Shown here: one piece after another, positions 23,260 through 38,200 of the stretch
Layout of the letters: every line of letters starts with the position of its first letter
Numbering within the stretch: position 1 is the first letter of the stretch
Origin: Cyclina sinensis
Lineage: Eukaryota; Mollusca; Bivalvia; Venerida; Veneridae
Assembly: GCA_012932295.1 (NCBI GenBank)
Contig: JAAONU010000001.1
Coordinates: 4,363,104-4,427,103 of the forward strand
Direction: 5' to 3'
Length of the DNA: 64,000 bases
Position numbers and translations under genes: made by a program
Notes under the pieces: model-generated
Database searches by the model: none
Seen by the model: only the letters and a program-made list of their open reading frames with translations
Told to the model about the DNA's origin: nothing

Positions 23260-26200
23260 CTGAAAATAAACATCATCATGCATACACCAGGCTACAGTTT
23301 GTATCAAACATGTCAGAAAGCGTGTGTGTGTTTGTCAACTAACAAACACACACACATGTATTTGCTTGCCAGTAAAAACTATGGGTTATCTCTTTACTGC
23401 ATGTGATCTGTAGGTGTCCATTAATAAAATCTGTTCCTTGCAGTTACAGCCAACATTTTTATCACCCAATAAAAATACTAGAATCTTGATTTCCCAACAG
23501 ATTTTCTCAACAGAAGATATTGAAACTTGCATGTAGTACAAGGTACAGATGCAGTGTGGGACAACAGGCAAGCACTGTAGTGCAATTTGGTAATGGCCTA
23601 TGATGTACACAGAAAGTATAAGAATGGTAAACAAGGACATTAAGCACCATTATAACTACGTGTGTGAGAAACCTTTACCACTTGAGTGTTCTCAAAGCTA
23701 CAGACAGAAGACATACTGTACAGCAAGCCATAGTTCAAACTACTTTCTATAAGATACAGCACTAAGAAAGAACTGTAGAATAAAAGAGTTGATAGCAAAC
23801 TTAACCCCAATTATCATAGATCCTTTTGTAGCAGTTGTTAACCTGATTTCTGATTTTGTTTTCCTTCTGACGTAAAGAAGCAGTTTCGATTCTTTTCTCA
23901 GTTTCAAAATCCCACCTCCCAAACCTATATTATCAATCACTGATTGTAAATATTCTAAATATATTTTGGTTACACCTGTGTTGAAGTCATTTATTTGAAA
24001 GATAATAAGGCTAAGATTTTTACCACACAATAATCAATATGAACTGACGAAAGAAAAATTCCTTAAATAGAAGTCCATTCAAATCAGATTATTCAAATAC
24101 CCATATATACCTGTGTATTAATATATATATACAATGTATTAAGCTTTTTATGTAAACACTGCCAATTCAGTATTGCAAAATAACCAACCTTGCTGTTTGA
24201 AAGGTTATGTCAATCAAATATTAACATATAAAATGCTTTTATTACTCAAACATTGCCAACGTTAGATAAGCAACTTAGGTTATATTCTTTTCAAAATTGG
24301 TATGACTATTTCAACAATTGAAAGCTCCAAAAATATCTGAAACTTGAAATTTACCTCTATAGTCTTACTACACTATAAAAATCCTAGAATGACACAAACT
24401 TCTAAACCAGTCCTGCATCACATCCCAATGATACATGTACATTTTATCTCTCCAAAAATATTTCAGTTTTCAGTTATTCCTCTAAATTTATAACTAATTT
24501 ATGACCTTTACCCTGTATTATAAATATGATTAAGAGCATTGTAAGTTCTAATCAATGTTAAACATTTTTCAACTTAAGTCAAATTTGAATTGAATAAATA
24601 TTGCATCTACCTCTTCTAATTCTGCAGTAAAAGGCCTGTAATAGTCCGTTGACATTTTGAACACTAAGTAAAATCAAAATGATAAATGAACTACTGGGTA
24701 CAAAAACATTCAGGACTGAAAAATGTCTCTAAAACAATAAGATCATTTAAACCGAAATACAATGCCATTTAATGAACTGTTACAATACAATTGTTTAAAA
24801 CCATACCCCCAAAATATCCCCTCGTATCATATATATTGTATGACACTTGCATGCTTATCTTTTTATCTCCTGAATATCTTGTTTCAATCTAAGATTTGTC
24901 ATCATCACCTACCGTCACTGTGATGGGTCGGTAATACATCATTGTAGCCATTTTGTCGTCTCTAATGCTTTATCCTAGGTATCAAGTAAGATTTTACAAA
25001 CAAATTTATCATCAAATCCCACTTTCTTTTGCCTAGTGTATCTTCATAAATCCAGACTGGGCCACAGATTTTCAGATCGATAATCAATTATTCAATCAAT
25101 AGTCTAACAATAAGGTCAAGACACAGTCTTCTTTAATTAAAGCTGATAAGACTACAACTTTAATTGGGCAATCATTCAACTTATCTCCAGTTACACTGGG
25201 CATAAGCAGAGGCCCAATACAGGTAGACAAATACTTTCAAAAATATTCTTTATCAGTTCAGGTATTTCAAAAAATCCACTTGAAGATTTTAAAATGGATA
25301 TGAATTGTTTTATTTGTCACACATAATGGATTTAAGTACTGTTACAAGCCTTTTTCACCCAAAATAAAATAATCAAAAAGAAGTTTATATTTTTTCATAC
25401 ATTTATTTTTCCCTGTTGGAGGTAAATGCTTTAATGTGTCACCTGATTATCATACCAAAAGCCTTCATCTTCATATCTAACTATGTATTGATAGCATTTT
25501 ATTGCTTTCAATTCAAATAAATCTTAAGACGTTGAAGAGTGTGTTTATCTACACGGTAACTAAGGTAAACAATAATGAATGAAGGTATATAATATAAAAG
25601 GAAAGATTTCATTTGATTATGTATAGGTACAGTTGAAACATGGGAAGTTCAAACTTATGTATTTGATAATCATTTCAAAGAGGAAAACGGTATGAATGTG
25701 AACTGATGAAAGGTTAATGGACATTTTACCAGTATTCATAAGCAGGCAATAGGGTTGAATTTGACAAAATCAAGAACTGGTGAACCATATCATATGTTTG
25801 CAACTGATGTTTATTCAATATAACAAATAAATTCAAAATGCAGTTGCACCTTCTTTTTTGGTAACTTTAAGATGTAAGCTTACAGAGAAGAGTAAATGTT
25901 CCTTTCAACAATTTGCAACAATCTGGTGATGCTTCCAAACAAGCTTGTTATTTTGCCACCTACTTGATTTAATGATTAACTCAGTGCTCTCCCTTGGTAC
26001 ATTACAGTAAGGGAGATCACTGTAATTTATGTCTGGTAACTAGCATAAAAGAGATTTATTTATTAATTTCTATTTGCACTGAAATAATGATTTATTATCC
26101 TGTGTATAGTAGCCACCTTTCGAGAAACTATAAATTGTTCTACTATGTTCTGTCAAAATGTGTCTGTCTCTTTATTTTAGCATATGTTCAGTTAGACTAG

Positions 26201-29200
26201 GAACCTTTTCAGTCTGCCTTCAGACTTCAGTCTGAATGTAGACAACCTTACATCTGATACCTCCAAAAACACAAGCACATTAGCAGGATTATATTGGCAC
26301 TAGCTTGTCTGTTAGTGTGTCTGTCAGCCAGGAAAACACTTAGATTCTTTATTTTCAAACTCCTGGCTGGTAATGGATGAAAACTTCACACACGTAATTA
26401 TCATAGTCTTCTTATACATACAAGGTTCACAATTCTACTTTAAGTGTCCCTTTACAATACACAATCTGCTCTATGCACTCTTGGCTCCAAAATTCCTACC
26501 CAGATTTTGATGGCACTTCACAGAACTGGCCGAATCTCACAGTCTCAACTTATGGCCATCTTCACTTTTAAAATACAGATTAATTTGAAAGAAAAGTTTA
26601 CAAATGAATTTTTAATACCCTTACTTTAAATAGTAGATTTCTTATACAAAAAACATTTCAACAACAGGATTTCAGATTTTATAAGAGTTGGTTATTATAA
26701 AAAAAGAAACCTGTTAAGCAATGCAAGAACAACATGTATGTTAATGTTAGCTATCAACTTCTTATGCAGCATTACTAAAGCCACATAAAGCCCAGTTCAA
26801 CAATGACTGTAAAGAAAATTCAAACTATATCATTATTTTCAATTACAATTGGAACAGAAACTCAAACAGTTCAAGAGGAAGTTGTCCTTTTCCAGTTTAA
26901 TGCTTTTAATAATTGATCAATCATGACAAATACAACTTGCCAATGTCAAATTCTCTTATCTAAACATACCTCAATATTACAGGCATAAATATTTTTGAAT
27001 GAATTAATTGTGATCTAAGAAAATACATTTTGATGTCAAATTAACACTTAAATGCCCCACTTTATATGTATCAAAAGATTTTTTCATCCGGACAGTTGGT
27101 ATGACCATTGACATTCCTAATGAAATTTAACGGAAGGTCAAAATGACCTTGACCTTTGAAAAACTGATCTCAACTGTTTTTTTTAATCCGTTCATGAACA
27201 GTTTTTTCTTTAGTTTGAAGAGTCTATGTGAGGTCAATCAAAATTTATTGACTGAAAACCTTTTAACAAGTGAAGGTCACTTTGACCCTTTTGACCTCAA
27301 AATAAATCATTGTCATCTACTTATAATGACCAAGCTCCCTGACAAAGCCTATATGTTCCTGAGTAATAGATCTGGTCTAAGGACAGACTGACAGACAACT
27401 GCAAAAACCAGGCCTCTTCAAAAGGAAGCGTGTACAACAAGTTGAATAACAGTAACAATATTTTAGAACATCTGCATTGTCAGTAACAGCACGCACAATC
27501 AATGAATGTGAAATTAATCATCCAACTAATTATGTTAGTATTCATTTGTACTGTTCTTTCAAATTAGAAAGTCTGGTCATTTTCATTCTTTTTTTACATT
27601 TGTCTCCTTTTGTACCCTTCAACAATATGTCTATACAGTAGGCTAGCAACTGAATACACTATAAAGTATTATTCAGCTCCAGAACAAGCAGAACTAGACG
27701 CCATACTGCTGCAGTAACAATTTTCTAAAATTAAATTTAGTCAGAAGCAAGGCTCAATTTCATGCCCTTCAATCAGTGAGATGTTATAGATCTGAGACCT
27801 TTACTTCATGTCCATAGACCTAGACAACATTAACCTGACATGACAGAAATTAGCTGAACAGTACAAATCAATGCCACAACCATTTCTGAGTATATACAAA
27901 ACCAGGTGAGAACACTAACCTACCTGACTTGTTGACTGCCCCATACTGCCATACTAAAACATCAGACTGACAGTAAACTTTGCACAATGACAGTAGTTTT
28001 ACAGTAGAAACAGCACTGTCTTATAATTAAATATTGAACAACAACAAAAAAACAATCACATTATGAAAAACCTTATTTTCTATCTAACAAATTTAACAGA
28101 TTCAAAACACTGTCTTTGAATTCCATGCAAAAAAATATGCCATTATACAGTTTGTCCCATTCCTATGTTGACTTTTTTCAACTTATACAAAAAGCAATGT
28201 TTCATATTCTATGTACGAAAATAGAAAGAGAACATATAGCAAATCAACGATTATTATTAAGGTCCATACAATATAAATAAATATACCCTAGATTACCCAG
28301 CATTCATAGTAACCCTTATGATATCTTTCAATAGCATTGAAGGAAAAGATACAATTCAAAGTCACATGGTTTAATGTAAACTTCACTTGTACGTGTCAAT
28401 CTAAATTTCGTTGCTTTTATATCCCTTTTCCTATACCCACACATAGGATTTTATTAAGTTAACAATATATAAGAAGTTTAATGACTTTATGCAGTTATGA
28501 CATTAAAATACAATCAGATATTGGTACTGGGTCCTATACTTTAAAATGATGTTGAAACAAGATATTAAATTGTCAATAATTAAAAAATGCATCACGTTAC
28601 AGTAACTTGATGAATACTTATGTACATCTAATCCCATGTTTATACAAATTTGTATGATAGGAAAGTTTCAAACGTTTTGCACTTCATAAAGATGCTGTTT
28701 GTGATGTATTGAAAAAACATGAAAATGAAAACCTTAAATTGTACATTTGAATGATTCAGAGCAATACAGGGCAATACAGTGTAAGCTATTCAACTTTTCA
28801 AAGATGTGTATGGAAATTTAAGTTCAAATATTGTGTCAATAAAAGTGACCTTAAAATATAACTTGAGTCTTGCAAAATTAAAGCAATTACTGATAACATT
28901 ATCATATCAAACACAAAATATCCTATAACAGTTGTATCAAAAACGTATTGTTATGTGTCACATGTTTCACGTGTCATATGAATGGTCTCTAACAATATAT
29001 TCCATGTCAAGTGAGCACTTCGGGTAAAAGTAAAATGTGCAAGATAAAATGTTTCATTAACATACGACTTCATTCAATGTTAAGACTGTATAAAAGAGAA
29101 CTTTATTAACAACTTTTGACTTATCAGAAGAAGTGCTGTCCTGCCAGATAAACTTTCACAAAAAAAGCACCTGTACTTAGCATTTGCCTCTTGATAAAGA

Positions 29201-32200
29201 TATCGCAAGTTTCCCTAGCCAATATTTCCCTAGGTAGAGGGAGATTTCATAAATATTACAGGAAACAAAAGGGGAAAATCTTTAAAAAAAACTGAAAAAC
29301 TTGGTATTACTAGAGAAAAGCATTACTTACTGTGAGTGGTCTCTTTTTTATCTTCTGCAGTACATATCGGCCAGGCTTAGGTTCTCTATATGCCTGTGTG
29401 AGGTGCTGATGGAGGGGTTCCTAGGGGTGTGGGGAGGGGACAAGGGGCTCTCCAGGGGTGCTTGTCTCGCCGCTGAGTCCACTCTGAGAACTTCAGGAGA
29501 ATCTGAACGGAAGTAGCTTGGTGCATCTGAAGGAGGACAGAGGTCCAGGGATGGAATATCTTCAAGGTTGCTGACTGACACCATTGAATCTGGAGTCTAC
29601 ACAAAGGGATAATGATAACTTGTAATTAATATGCACAGAGTTTTGTCTTCAAACAATTTGCTGCTTGTTTTTCATTGAATAAATCAAAACTGAACCTAAA
29701 ATGAGTTCTATTAAAAATCTGTGAATATGGATTTATCAAAGTCTTTTGCACTACCGGTGTAACCCTACACAGTTCTTCAAATGTAATGACATGGTTTCTT
29801 TACAACACTTATAGCAATGAGAAATCTAAAAACAAGCAACTTACAATGTGTGCCTGTGTATTTCCTGCATTCTCTGAGCTAATGTTACCCATTCCTGTAT
29901 ATTTTAGTTCTCTCATATTTATTTCTTTAATAAACTGCCAAAATCTTTTTGAGATGCTTTGTCAGTTTTGAATTTTGTACAAAAATACTATTTAAGATTG
30001 ATTTAGATGATACAAACAAAAAATTTCAATGCTGTTAAAAAAAGATATAGAGGTTCAGGTATTTACAGAAAATAATATATTTGATTTTGTAAAAAAAAAA
30101 ATCCTTACCTCTGTTGTTATCAGCCTTAAGATCATACCAACTGTTGGACGTCGTCCATCGAGGGTTGTCATCTCTGATCCCTGAGTATAAAAAAACAATG
30201 ATCTGATAATTACAATATCCTGTTCAAATGAACAAAATAAGACAAGGAAAAACTTAGTTATTTAAGGGTATTAATCTTAACAGCCTCTTCAGACTGTCAG
30301 GTTCTTTGTATCAAAAACTGATTAAATTCTTTTGAAAAGGGCAAGTGTATCTGAAGAACAGGGCAGCTAGCAATAAACTGTAATAATGTTCAAAACACCA
30401 ATAATAAATGACAGTTTAATTTTACCATTATAAACAAGAAATGCATCTCTGTATTTCACAAATCAAATTTGGAAATCTCAGAAACACATATTATTCTCTC
30501 ACATTGGATTTTTAACATGACAGCACATCATATGTAGGGGTCAATGCAAAAGAAAGGACAAAGTGTGTCTGTTAACATCTTCCTTTGGTCATCAGAAAGA
30601 ACAATTATACATGTTCCATTGTAAATCTGACTTTGAGAAACGTCTGTGGTTGATTTTTTAATATTAACATCAACTACCTATACATTATGAATAAACCGGG
30701 CCGGCTATAAACTTTCCAGTAAAGGACACATTAAAATGGTACTGGTGTTGTTTTTTAAGCCAAAACATACATCTCATTATGTGCTGAGGGTTACCTACAC
30801 TGCTCTAGCAGCATAAAAACACTTCTACCAATCTCCAATACAGTAGATCTTGTGTTTTACTTTAAATGGAAGAAAGACAGTCTACACAAAACTGTTAAGA
30901 CTTTGATAGTGAAACATCTTTGTTTCGTGCAATGAACATAAGAGTTGAAGAGCTGTCCTTAAAACACACGCTTGACTATTTGCAACTTATTAGTTTAAAG
31001 TTGCTTGTGAAACATTGTGATAATAAACAATATGTCTTAGCACTGTGACCTTTGACCTTTTGATCCCAAAAGCAATAGGAATCATCCTTAATGTTGGGCA
31101 ACTGTCCATGTGAATGTTTTAATGCAGGTAAATCATAAGGAAAGCAAGTAATGATCTGGAAAGTTTTATCTTACATCGCTCCACTGTGACCTTGACCTTT
31201 GACAGTTTGACCCCATAATCAAAAGGGATCATCCTTAATGTGGATGCAGTATAAAGATAAGTTAACATGCAGGTAGAAGATAAGGAAAGCAAGATTATGG
31301 TCTGGAAACAATTTCCTTATTTTGAGGCACTGTGAGTTATCTAGCTTGTTTAATTCCCCTGAAAACCTTTGACAGTTTGACCCCAAAATCAAAAGGGATC
31401 ATCCTTAATAGTGGTTACAGTATATCGGTAAGTTTTCATGCAGGTAGAAGATAGGGAAAGCAAGATATGGTCTGGAAACAATTTCCTTATTTTGAGGCAC
31501 TGTGACCTTGACCTTTGATGGCTTGACTCTAAATTGAAGTCCATGATTAACATTTTATGCAGGTAGATAATAAGGACAGCAATGTATGGTCTGGAAACAA
31601 TTGTGTCTATGGACTGACAGACACAGAGGCAGACAGACAAGCTAATTCCAGTATACACCCATCCACAACTTTGCTGCCGGTGGATGGGGCAGGAGGGGGG
31701 TAATAGTCATGGCTGATTTCTAAAATATAATTATATGCTCAAGAGTAAGTTGCATACAAAACTTAAATAAAAATTTCCAAGTTAAAAAAGGGTCATAATT
31801 TGCATTACATTTGGTCAAGAGTTATCTAGCTTGTTTGTTTAATTCCCCTGAAAACCTTAGTGAAATATTAAAATAATTATCACAGCTGCATTATAAAATA
31901 TATGCATCATAGTAAATTATATGCAATACTGTAATCAATTTTTTTTTTGCAAGCAAAACCTTTACAAAAATTTCTAAATTTAAAAGGGGCAACAATTTAC
32001 AATATATTCTGCCAAGAGTGATCTTACTTAGAAGTATGATGTCCCTTAACATCTTTTTAAAGTCTTAAGTCAATCCCATTTATAATTGCTGAGAAATAAG
32101 CTTGATACTATGTTGCATGCAAAACTCTAACCAACATTTCTAAATCAAAAAAGGATAATAATTTGCTTTAAATTTGGTAAAGAGTTATGTTTCTTTAATG

Positions 32201-35200
32201 CCCCTGAAGACGTAAGTGAAGTATTAAATCAGTAGGCATTGCTGGTTTATTAAATATATGCATGATATTAAGTTGCATGCAAAACCTTGACCAAGGTGTG
32301 ACAAAGCCAACGCTGATGCCAACACGTAACTTGACACCAGGGTGAGTAGAATAGCTCAACATGTTTCGTATAGTCAAGCTATGAATTATATAATACAGTT
32401 TGGAATACACAAGTAATGATTTAAAAAAAATATGCTAACATGGATATTAAGAGGAAATCATTTTACAAGTACCTAGAATTTCAATTTCAGCATGACTGGA
32501 AAATTAAACACAAAAATTCCATGATCACATTCACTTGGAACCTGTGTTGTGGAACATTTGCTGACATTACCTGTACAGGCACTCCATCTAAACGAAGACC
32601 ATTATTAGCTTTATCAGCTGACAAGTGCTTGTACATTTTTTCATCCATCAAGATGGCTGAGAATGCCACAGGGGCTTGCATTCGCCAGAACTGATCAGAC
32701 ATAGCTGAAATACAGAAATCCATCAAATAACTTATTTTACAGTGATATATCTTTCAGAAAATAGCTAAAATACTGACAATCAGAAAATTTAAATGCTTGG
32801 AAGTGGTCTTTATATATTGTGACAAAATTTATATGAATATCAATTAATTTAAATAGGAAAAAGATGAAAGGCAGCATATGACTGAAACAAATTCTATCTC
32901 AGTTCACTTGGTAGTAGTATTCATTCATATTCTCAAATAACTCTAGAAACTGTTTTGAGAAAAAACATATGTCTCCTCCTACATGTCAATTACCATGGAG
33001 AATACTCATTTATAATCATTCCTGTAAAGGTTCCTCAAAATCCGATTCAGTGGTTATAGAGATATGCCTAAATGTATTCAAATTGGACAAATCAAGGGCC
33101 ACAACTTTGTTAAAAATCAGCCAACTGGAACACATCAATAAGACTCATAACTAACTTGCTAATGATCATTCCTATGAAGTTTTGTCAAAATCCAACAAGC
33201 GGTCTAAATCCGACCTGCAGTTATGCAGACACACTGAAATGTACTCAGTTTTGGACAAATCAAGCCCTGCATCACCACTAAAAATCCTCCAACAGAAACA
33301 CACTGATAATATGCATAATTAAACTTGGTCACGATTATTGCTGTGAAATTTTCTCAAAATCCAACCAACAGTTATTGAGATATGACCAAGTGTATTTAAA
33401 TTTGGACAAATCAAGGGTCACTACTGTTACAAACCATCCAACCATTATATAGAGGATATTTGTTTGTTTTTGTGGAAGATGAGAATTTATTTCATCGAGT
33501 GAACACCATATGTGATATTTTCACGAGTGGCGCAGCCACGAGTGAAAATATCAACATGTGGTGTTCACGATAATTCTATTTACGTGGTGGGGAAATTCCT
33601 GAAGTTTCATCAAGCAGGCCAGCTTTTGGACTGGAATTTATGACCTGTTGAGATAGTTGCTGGGTTGCAGTTTTAGAGGAATTGAAATTGAAAGTAACAT
33701 TTCCATGAAAGTGACTGTTCATGAAAAATCCTCTTGGTGCAGGACCAGATTCACTATTTCCTGCAATCATTGGAGCAGTGTGGTTCTTGGCTGAATCAGG
33801 TAAAAAAGTAGTTCTGGCACAAACAGTGTATTATCAAAATGGTAATTTCACTGATTCAAAACAGTGTATTATCACTTTTATCTCACTGATATTTCCCTAT
33901 ATTTCATTGGTAGGCATGAAATAAAAACCAATAATATGCATAACTGCACTTGATCATTGCTGTGAAGTTTCATTGAAATCTGACTAGCAGTTATGGAGAT
34001 ATTCCAAATTGTATTCAAATTTAGACAAATCAAGGGCTGTAATTTTGCATAAAATGATCCAACAGCAATTGAACAAATATATGGACAACTACTCAAACTT
34101 ATGACCATTCCTGTGAAGTTTCCTCAAAATTCAATTCAGTGGTCATGAATTTGAGACATGCCAAAATGTATTCAAATTTGGACAAATAAAGGGCCACAAC
34201 TCTGCTAAAAAATCAGCTGAGCAGAAGACATCGATAGTATGCATAACTACACTTGCTAGCAATCATTCCTGTGAAGTTCCATCAAATTCTGACAGGTGGT
34301 ATTGGAGATATGCCTATATGTGTTCAAATTTGGACAAATCAAGGCCCATAACTTTGCTGAAAATCACTCAATTGGAACATGCCAATGATATGCTCAACTA
34401 GGCTTGGTACCAATAAATCATAGCAAGTTCCATTGAAATCCAACCAGAGGTTATGGAGAAGAAGTGTAGACACACCTTGTGACATACAGATAGACAGACA
34501 GAGAGAAAGTACAGAAACAATTATGTCTCCATCCCCACCTTGCGGGAGAGGACATAAATACTTTTGCATCAGTTTCTCAAAAGAGAAGTTTTTGCTCTAC
34601 ATTCTCCAAAAATAATTCTTTTTTTAATAATCTCTATGAATTTTAATTCCAAGCTTTTTAGTAACCTAAAAGACTGATATTATCATGGACCACTCATTGT
34701 AATTTGGGATGATAATGAACAACCCAAATGATGAACAGAAATGGCAGGGACTCTTATTAAATACAAAGGCTAGAGTTAAATGACTTTATATCATAAAATA
34801 AACACTATCAAATTGAAAAGTCAAATGACAAAATGACCGCAAAACACTGCAAACAAAAGTGGCACAAAATGGAACAACATATGCTAGAAGATGGTTAAAG
34901 ATACTGGTAGAGATGACATGCGTCATACCATAATATGTCCCTTTGGGCATAAGATACCGCTTTCTAAACACACACAGCAAAAATGTTATCACACTTGTTA
35001 CCAAATACACTTACTTACACAATTTCTTGATTCTTCCTACAATTATGGAAAACTAACCTCTAATAACTCAACAACTAATAAACAATTGTAGGAGCCGTTA
35101 TGACATATAAAATCTGAGATTAATGCATTCATTTCAGCTCTCTTCTATTCCACTAGACCCTATCAGTTGTCAACTGTGTTACAAGACATTTCAATTAACT

Positions 35201-38200
35201 TGTAAAGGTTTTTCAAGAGCATCTGGTATCTTTTTAGTAAATTTGAACACCTAAACTGAATGTCTATATCATTAATGGCAATTAAAAGAAATAAAATATA
35301 TAGAAAGTGTAAGTATTTGTGAAGTCATTGCCTCTTATTGTATTTATATCCTTTTCACATCATTAATGGGTAAACTTCTTAAGATCTTTGATCTGAATTA
35401 GTTTATGAGTATTAAATGATTTTATAAATATGGAATTCTGTAATCACTAAAAGGTATCATGAACCCTACTTCTAAACCCCTCTCCCACCATCATAAAAAG
35501 GAGGAAATACCATTCAGCTTAGATAACAATACACAAGACAGGGTTCACATTGTGATATGGTCTTTGTCTAATTCATAAAGTTGTAAATCAGATATAACTT
35601 TTAATTGAACAGCTATGGTCTTGGCAAAATATTTGCTAGATACACTAAAATTTTAGTGAACAAAAAATGAACAGACATTTCTTGTCATTGACTTCTGTTT
35701 TAAGCCAGGTAATGTACGTACTTGTTGAAGCTATATAGTACTCTATAACCAGTGCAGCCTCCACAGTGAATAAGGTGGCCTTGTCTCGACAATCAACAAA
35801 TAGGTAGGGATGGTTCCATGTCGGCTGGTTGTCAGGACGTCCTGGCAAGCTTAGCTGAAATATTTCTTAATTTTTAATTACTTATTTCAATGATTTTTTT
35901 ACTTTTAGCTTTCAATAAAACTGACAATTTTGGCTTGATGGTACTGTTGCATTGAAAGGTGTTCATGAATATTTTAATCGCTCTCAAAACACAATCCTAG
36001 ATGAAACCAGTCACTTGAGAAAACAGCCTATAAAATTCCCTACCACTACCTCTTCAGGGCTGGGTGAACTTAGGCACATGTGGCTCAGTTGTCTTTGTCA
36101 AAGTACACATACCTATTCTCCAGCTAGGATTTGAATCCAGAACCATAGAGGAACATTCAAACCAATGAGCTACTGAGGCCCACACAGGTCTTATTGTTAC
36201 TGCACTAATTTGCAAGGAAGTTTTTTCAGACTCTACAACAATCATGTTACACTCCAAAATGACATGTATATGTCAAACTGCTGACAACATCAGCAAAAAT
36301 GTTAAAAGCAAAAGAAGACAGAAAACTTGAGAATTGATTTCATATTTTGCAGAAGGCAACAGATTAATTCTCATAATTTATCTTAACTCAAACACTTCTT
36401 ACATTTGTACATTTGTTTACAAAGATATTTCAATTTACCTGTGGGTGTCCATGAAGACTTCTCTCTGTGACAGTAAAGCTAGAAGGATGTGCCGACGGGA
36501 AGGTTACATTCTGCATTACTACACCCGCAATACGAGGGTGGTTTAACAAGTTATCACTCCTGCAATATTGCATAAATTGTTCATCTGATTCATAATCCTG
36601 TCTTTGAGACTTCTTATATATCAATTCAACATTAGTTATGTCACCGAAATGCAACTTTACATATAGGCAAGGGACCTGATTTTTTTCTTGTAGATCACAT
36701 TTTTTTATTGTATTATTAGTGTTGCATCGTTAGTTCCTAACAAGTACTATAGGATCCAAGGGAAATTTTCATAGTACATCATAACTTTGTTATTTCACCA
36801 TTCATTTGATTGTGTTTTAACTTAACTGAAAAATTTCTAGCATTAATAATTTCTATCATGATAATATGAACTATAACTATACATGATTTATATTCAAAAC
36901 TAAATGGTATTGATATTCAACCTAAATTAGTGATAATTAATACAATAGGAAATTATTTCATTCTTTTCTGAAATGCAGTAACATTTGTAATTTGTAGAAC
37001 TTTACATAACCATATAAATAGCTTACTTATAGTTATGATAATCTGGTACAATCCTGGCTACAGCAATCAGAGGACCAAGAGGGTTCTGTATTGGTCTCTG
37101 TACACTCATTAACAACACCTGAAATTATATAACTCACCAGGAAATATCCTGTTTCCAAAAATGAAAACGGATACAAACGTCACTAATTTACTACTCACAT
37201 CTCTCATTTCTGTAAAACAAGACTTTTGACCAGAAATATTTAACAAGAAAATCATACTAGACTGTAGTGTGCGACTACAGTATGGGGTAACCTGATCTTC
37301 TGCCAAGTGCTGTGTTTGAAACTGCGGCCAAAATATCGGTGTTTTTGGAAAAAAAAATTGTAGAAATTTTCACAATACTTGACTAGAAGTCCATGAAATA
37401 TTTATGTTGATACCTATATTAAACTGTTTCTACGGAAGCATGTTAGTCGCAAAACTTCCAGAATGCCACACTAATAGTTTTTTGTTACTTTTTTGAGTTT
37501 ATGTTTACAACATGTTCTAGAGATAAAAAACATGAGGCTGCTTCCAATGGTAGGTTACTTACCTCCAGTGCTAGATAGTTAGGACATGAAGGGTCTCGAG
37601 GCAGTGTGGCAAGCTTTCTTGTTACTGATGCAAATGTCTTCACACCTGACGGAATCCCTCGAGCTGGCTGGAATTCAAACAAATGTTAAATTTTATCATA
37701 TTTCAAAGAACTTTCTATGTTTAATTCCTTGAAGTATTTCTCTTTATAAACAATACCTGTCCACAGACAGCATGCTCCACATTTCTCAGAGCCGGACAGT
37801 AAATTATAAGCTAAGTCAAACAAGAGGCCCAAGTGATTATGGACCTTAATAAAAAAATTAACCAGGAAAATCTGAAAGTTGAAAAAGGAGCATAACTGTG
37901 AAAAGATTAATTTTGGGGTTATCTGCCCTTAAGAAATGTGTTTCAATTTTGCCAGCCTGCAAGTATTCCAAGTTTGAAGAAAATATCAGTGACAGTTTTT
38001 GAGAAATAGACCTTAACAAAAAGGTTAACCAAGAAATTCTAAGTCTAATTCTAAAAAAAAAATATTTTTTATGTTTCAGACATAAGATGTGTGAACTTGT
38101 GTTTTGCTGGCCATGCAGTAGTAGTTTCTCTTAAAAAGTTTTGATCTCTTAGTTTTGAATTCTAAGTCATGTAATATAGGGTTACCTGCCCTTTTGAAAT

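Noticed and set aside
25994..26629. Plus-strand ORFs of 61-68 codons in the long CCDC33 intron
   Set aside because: AT-rich random frames without splice or start context and no recognisable domain.
29301..29516. Plus-strand ORF opposite CCDC33 exon 13
   Set aside because: Shadow of the minus-strand coding exon, which has splice sites and conserved protein sequence.
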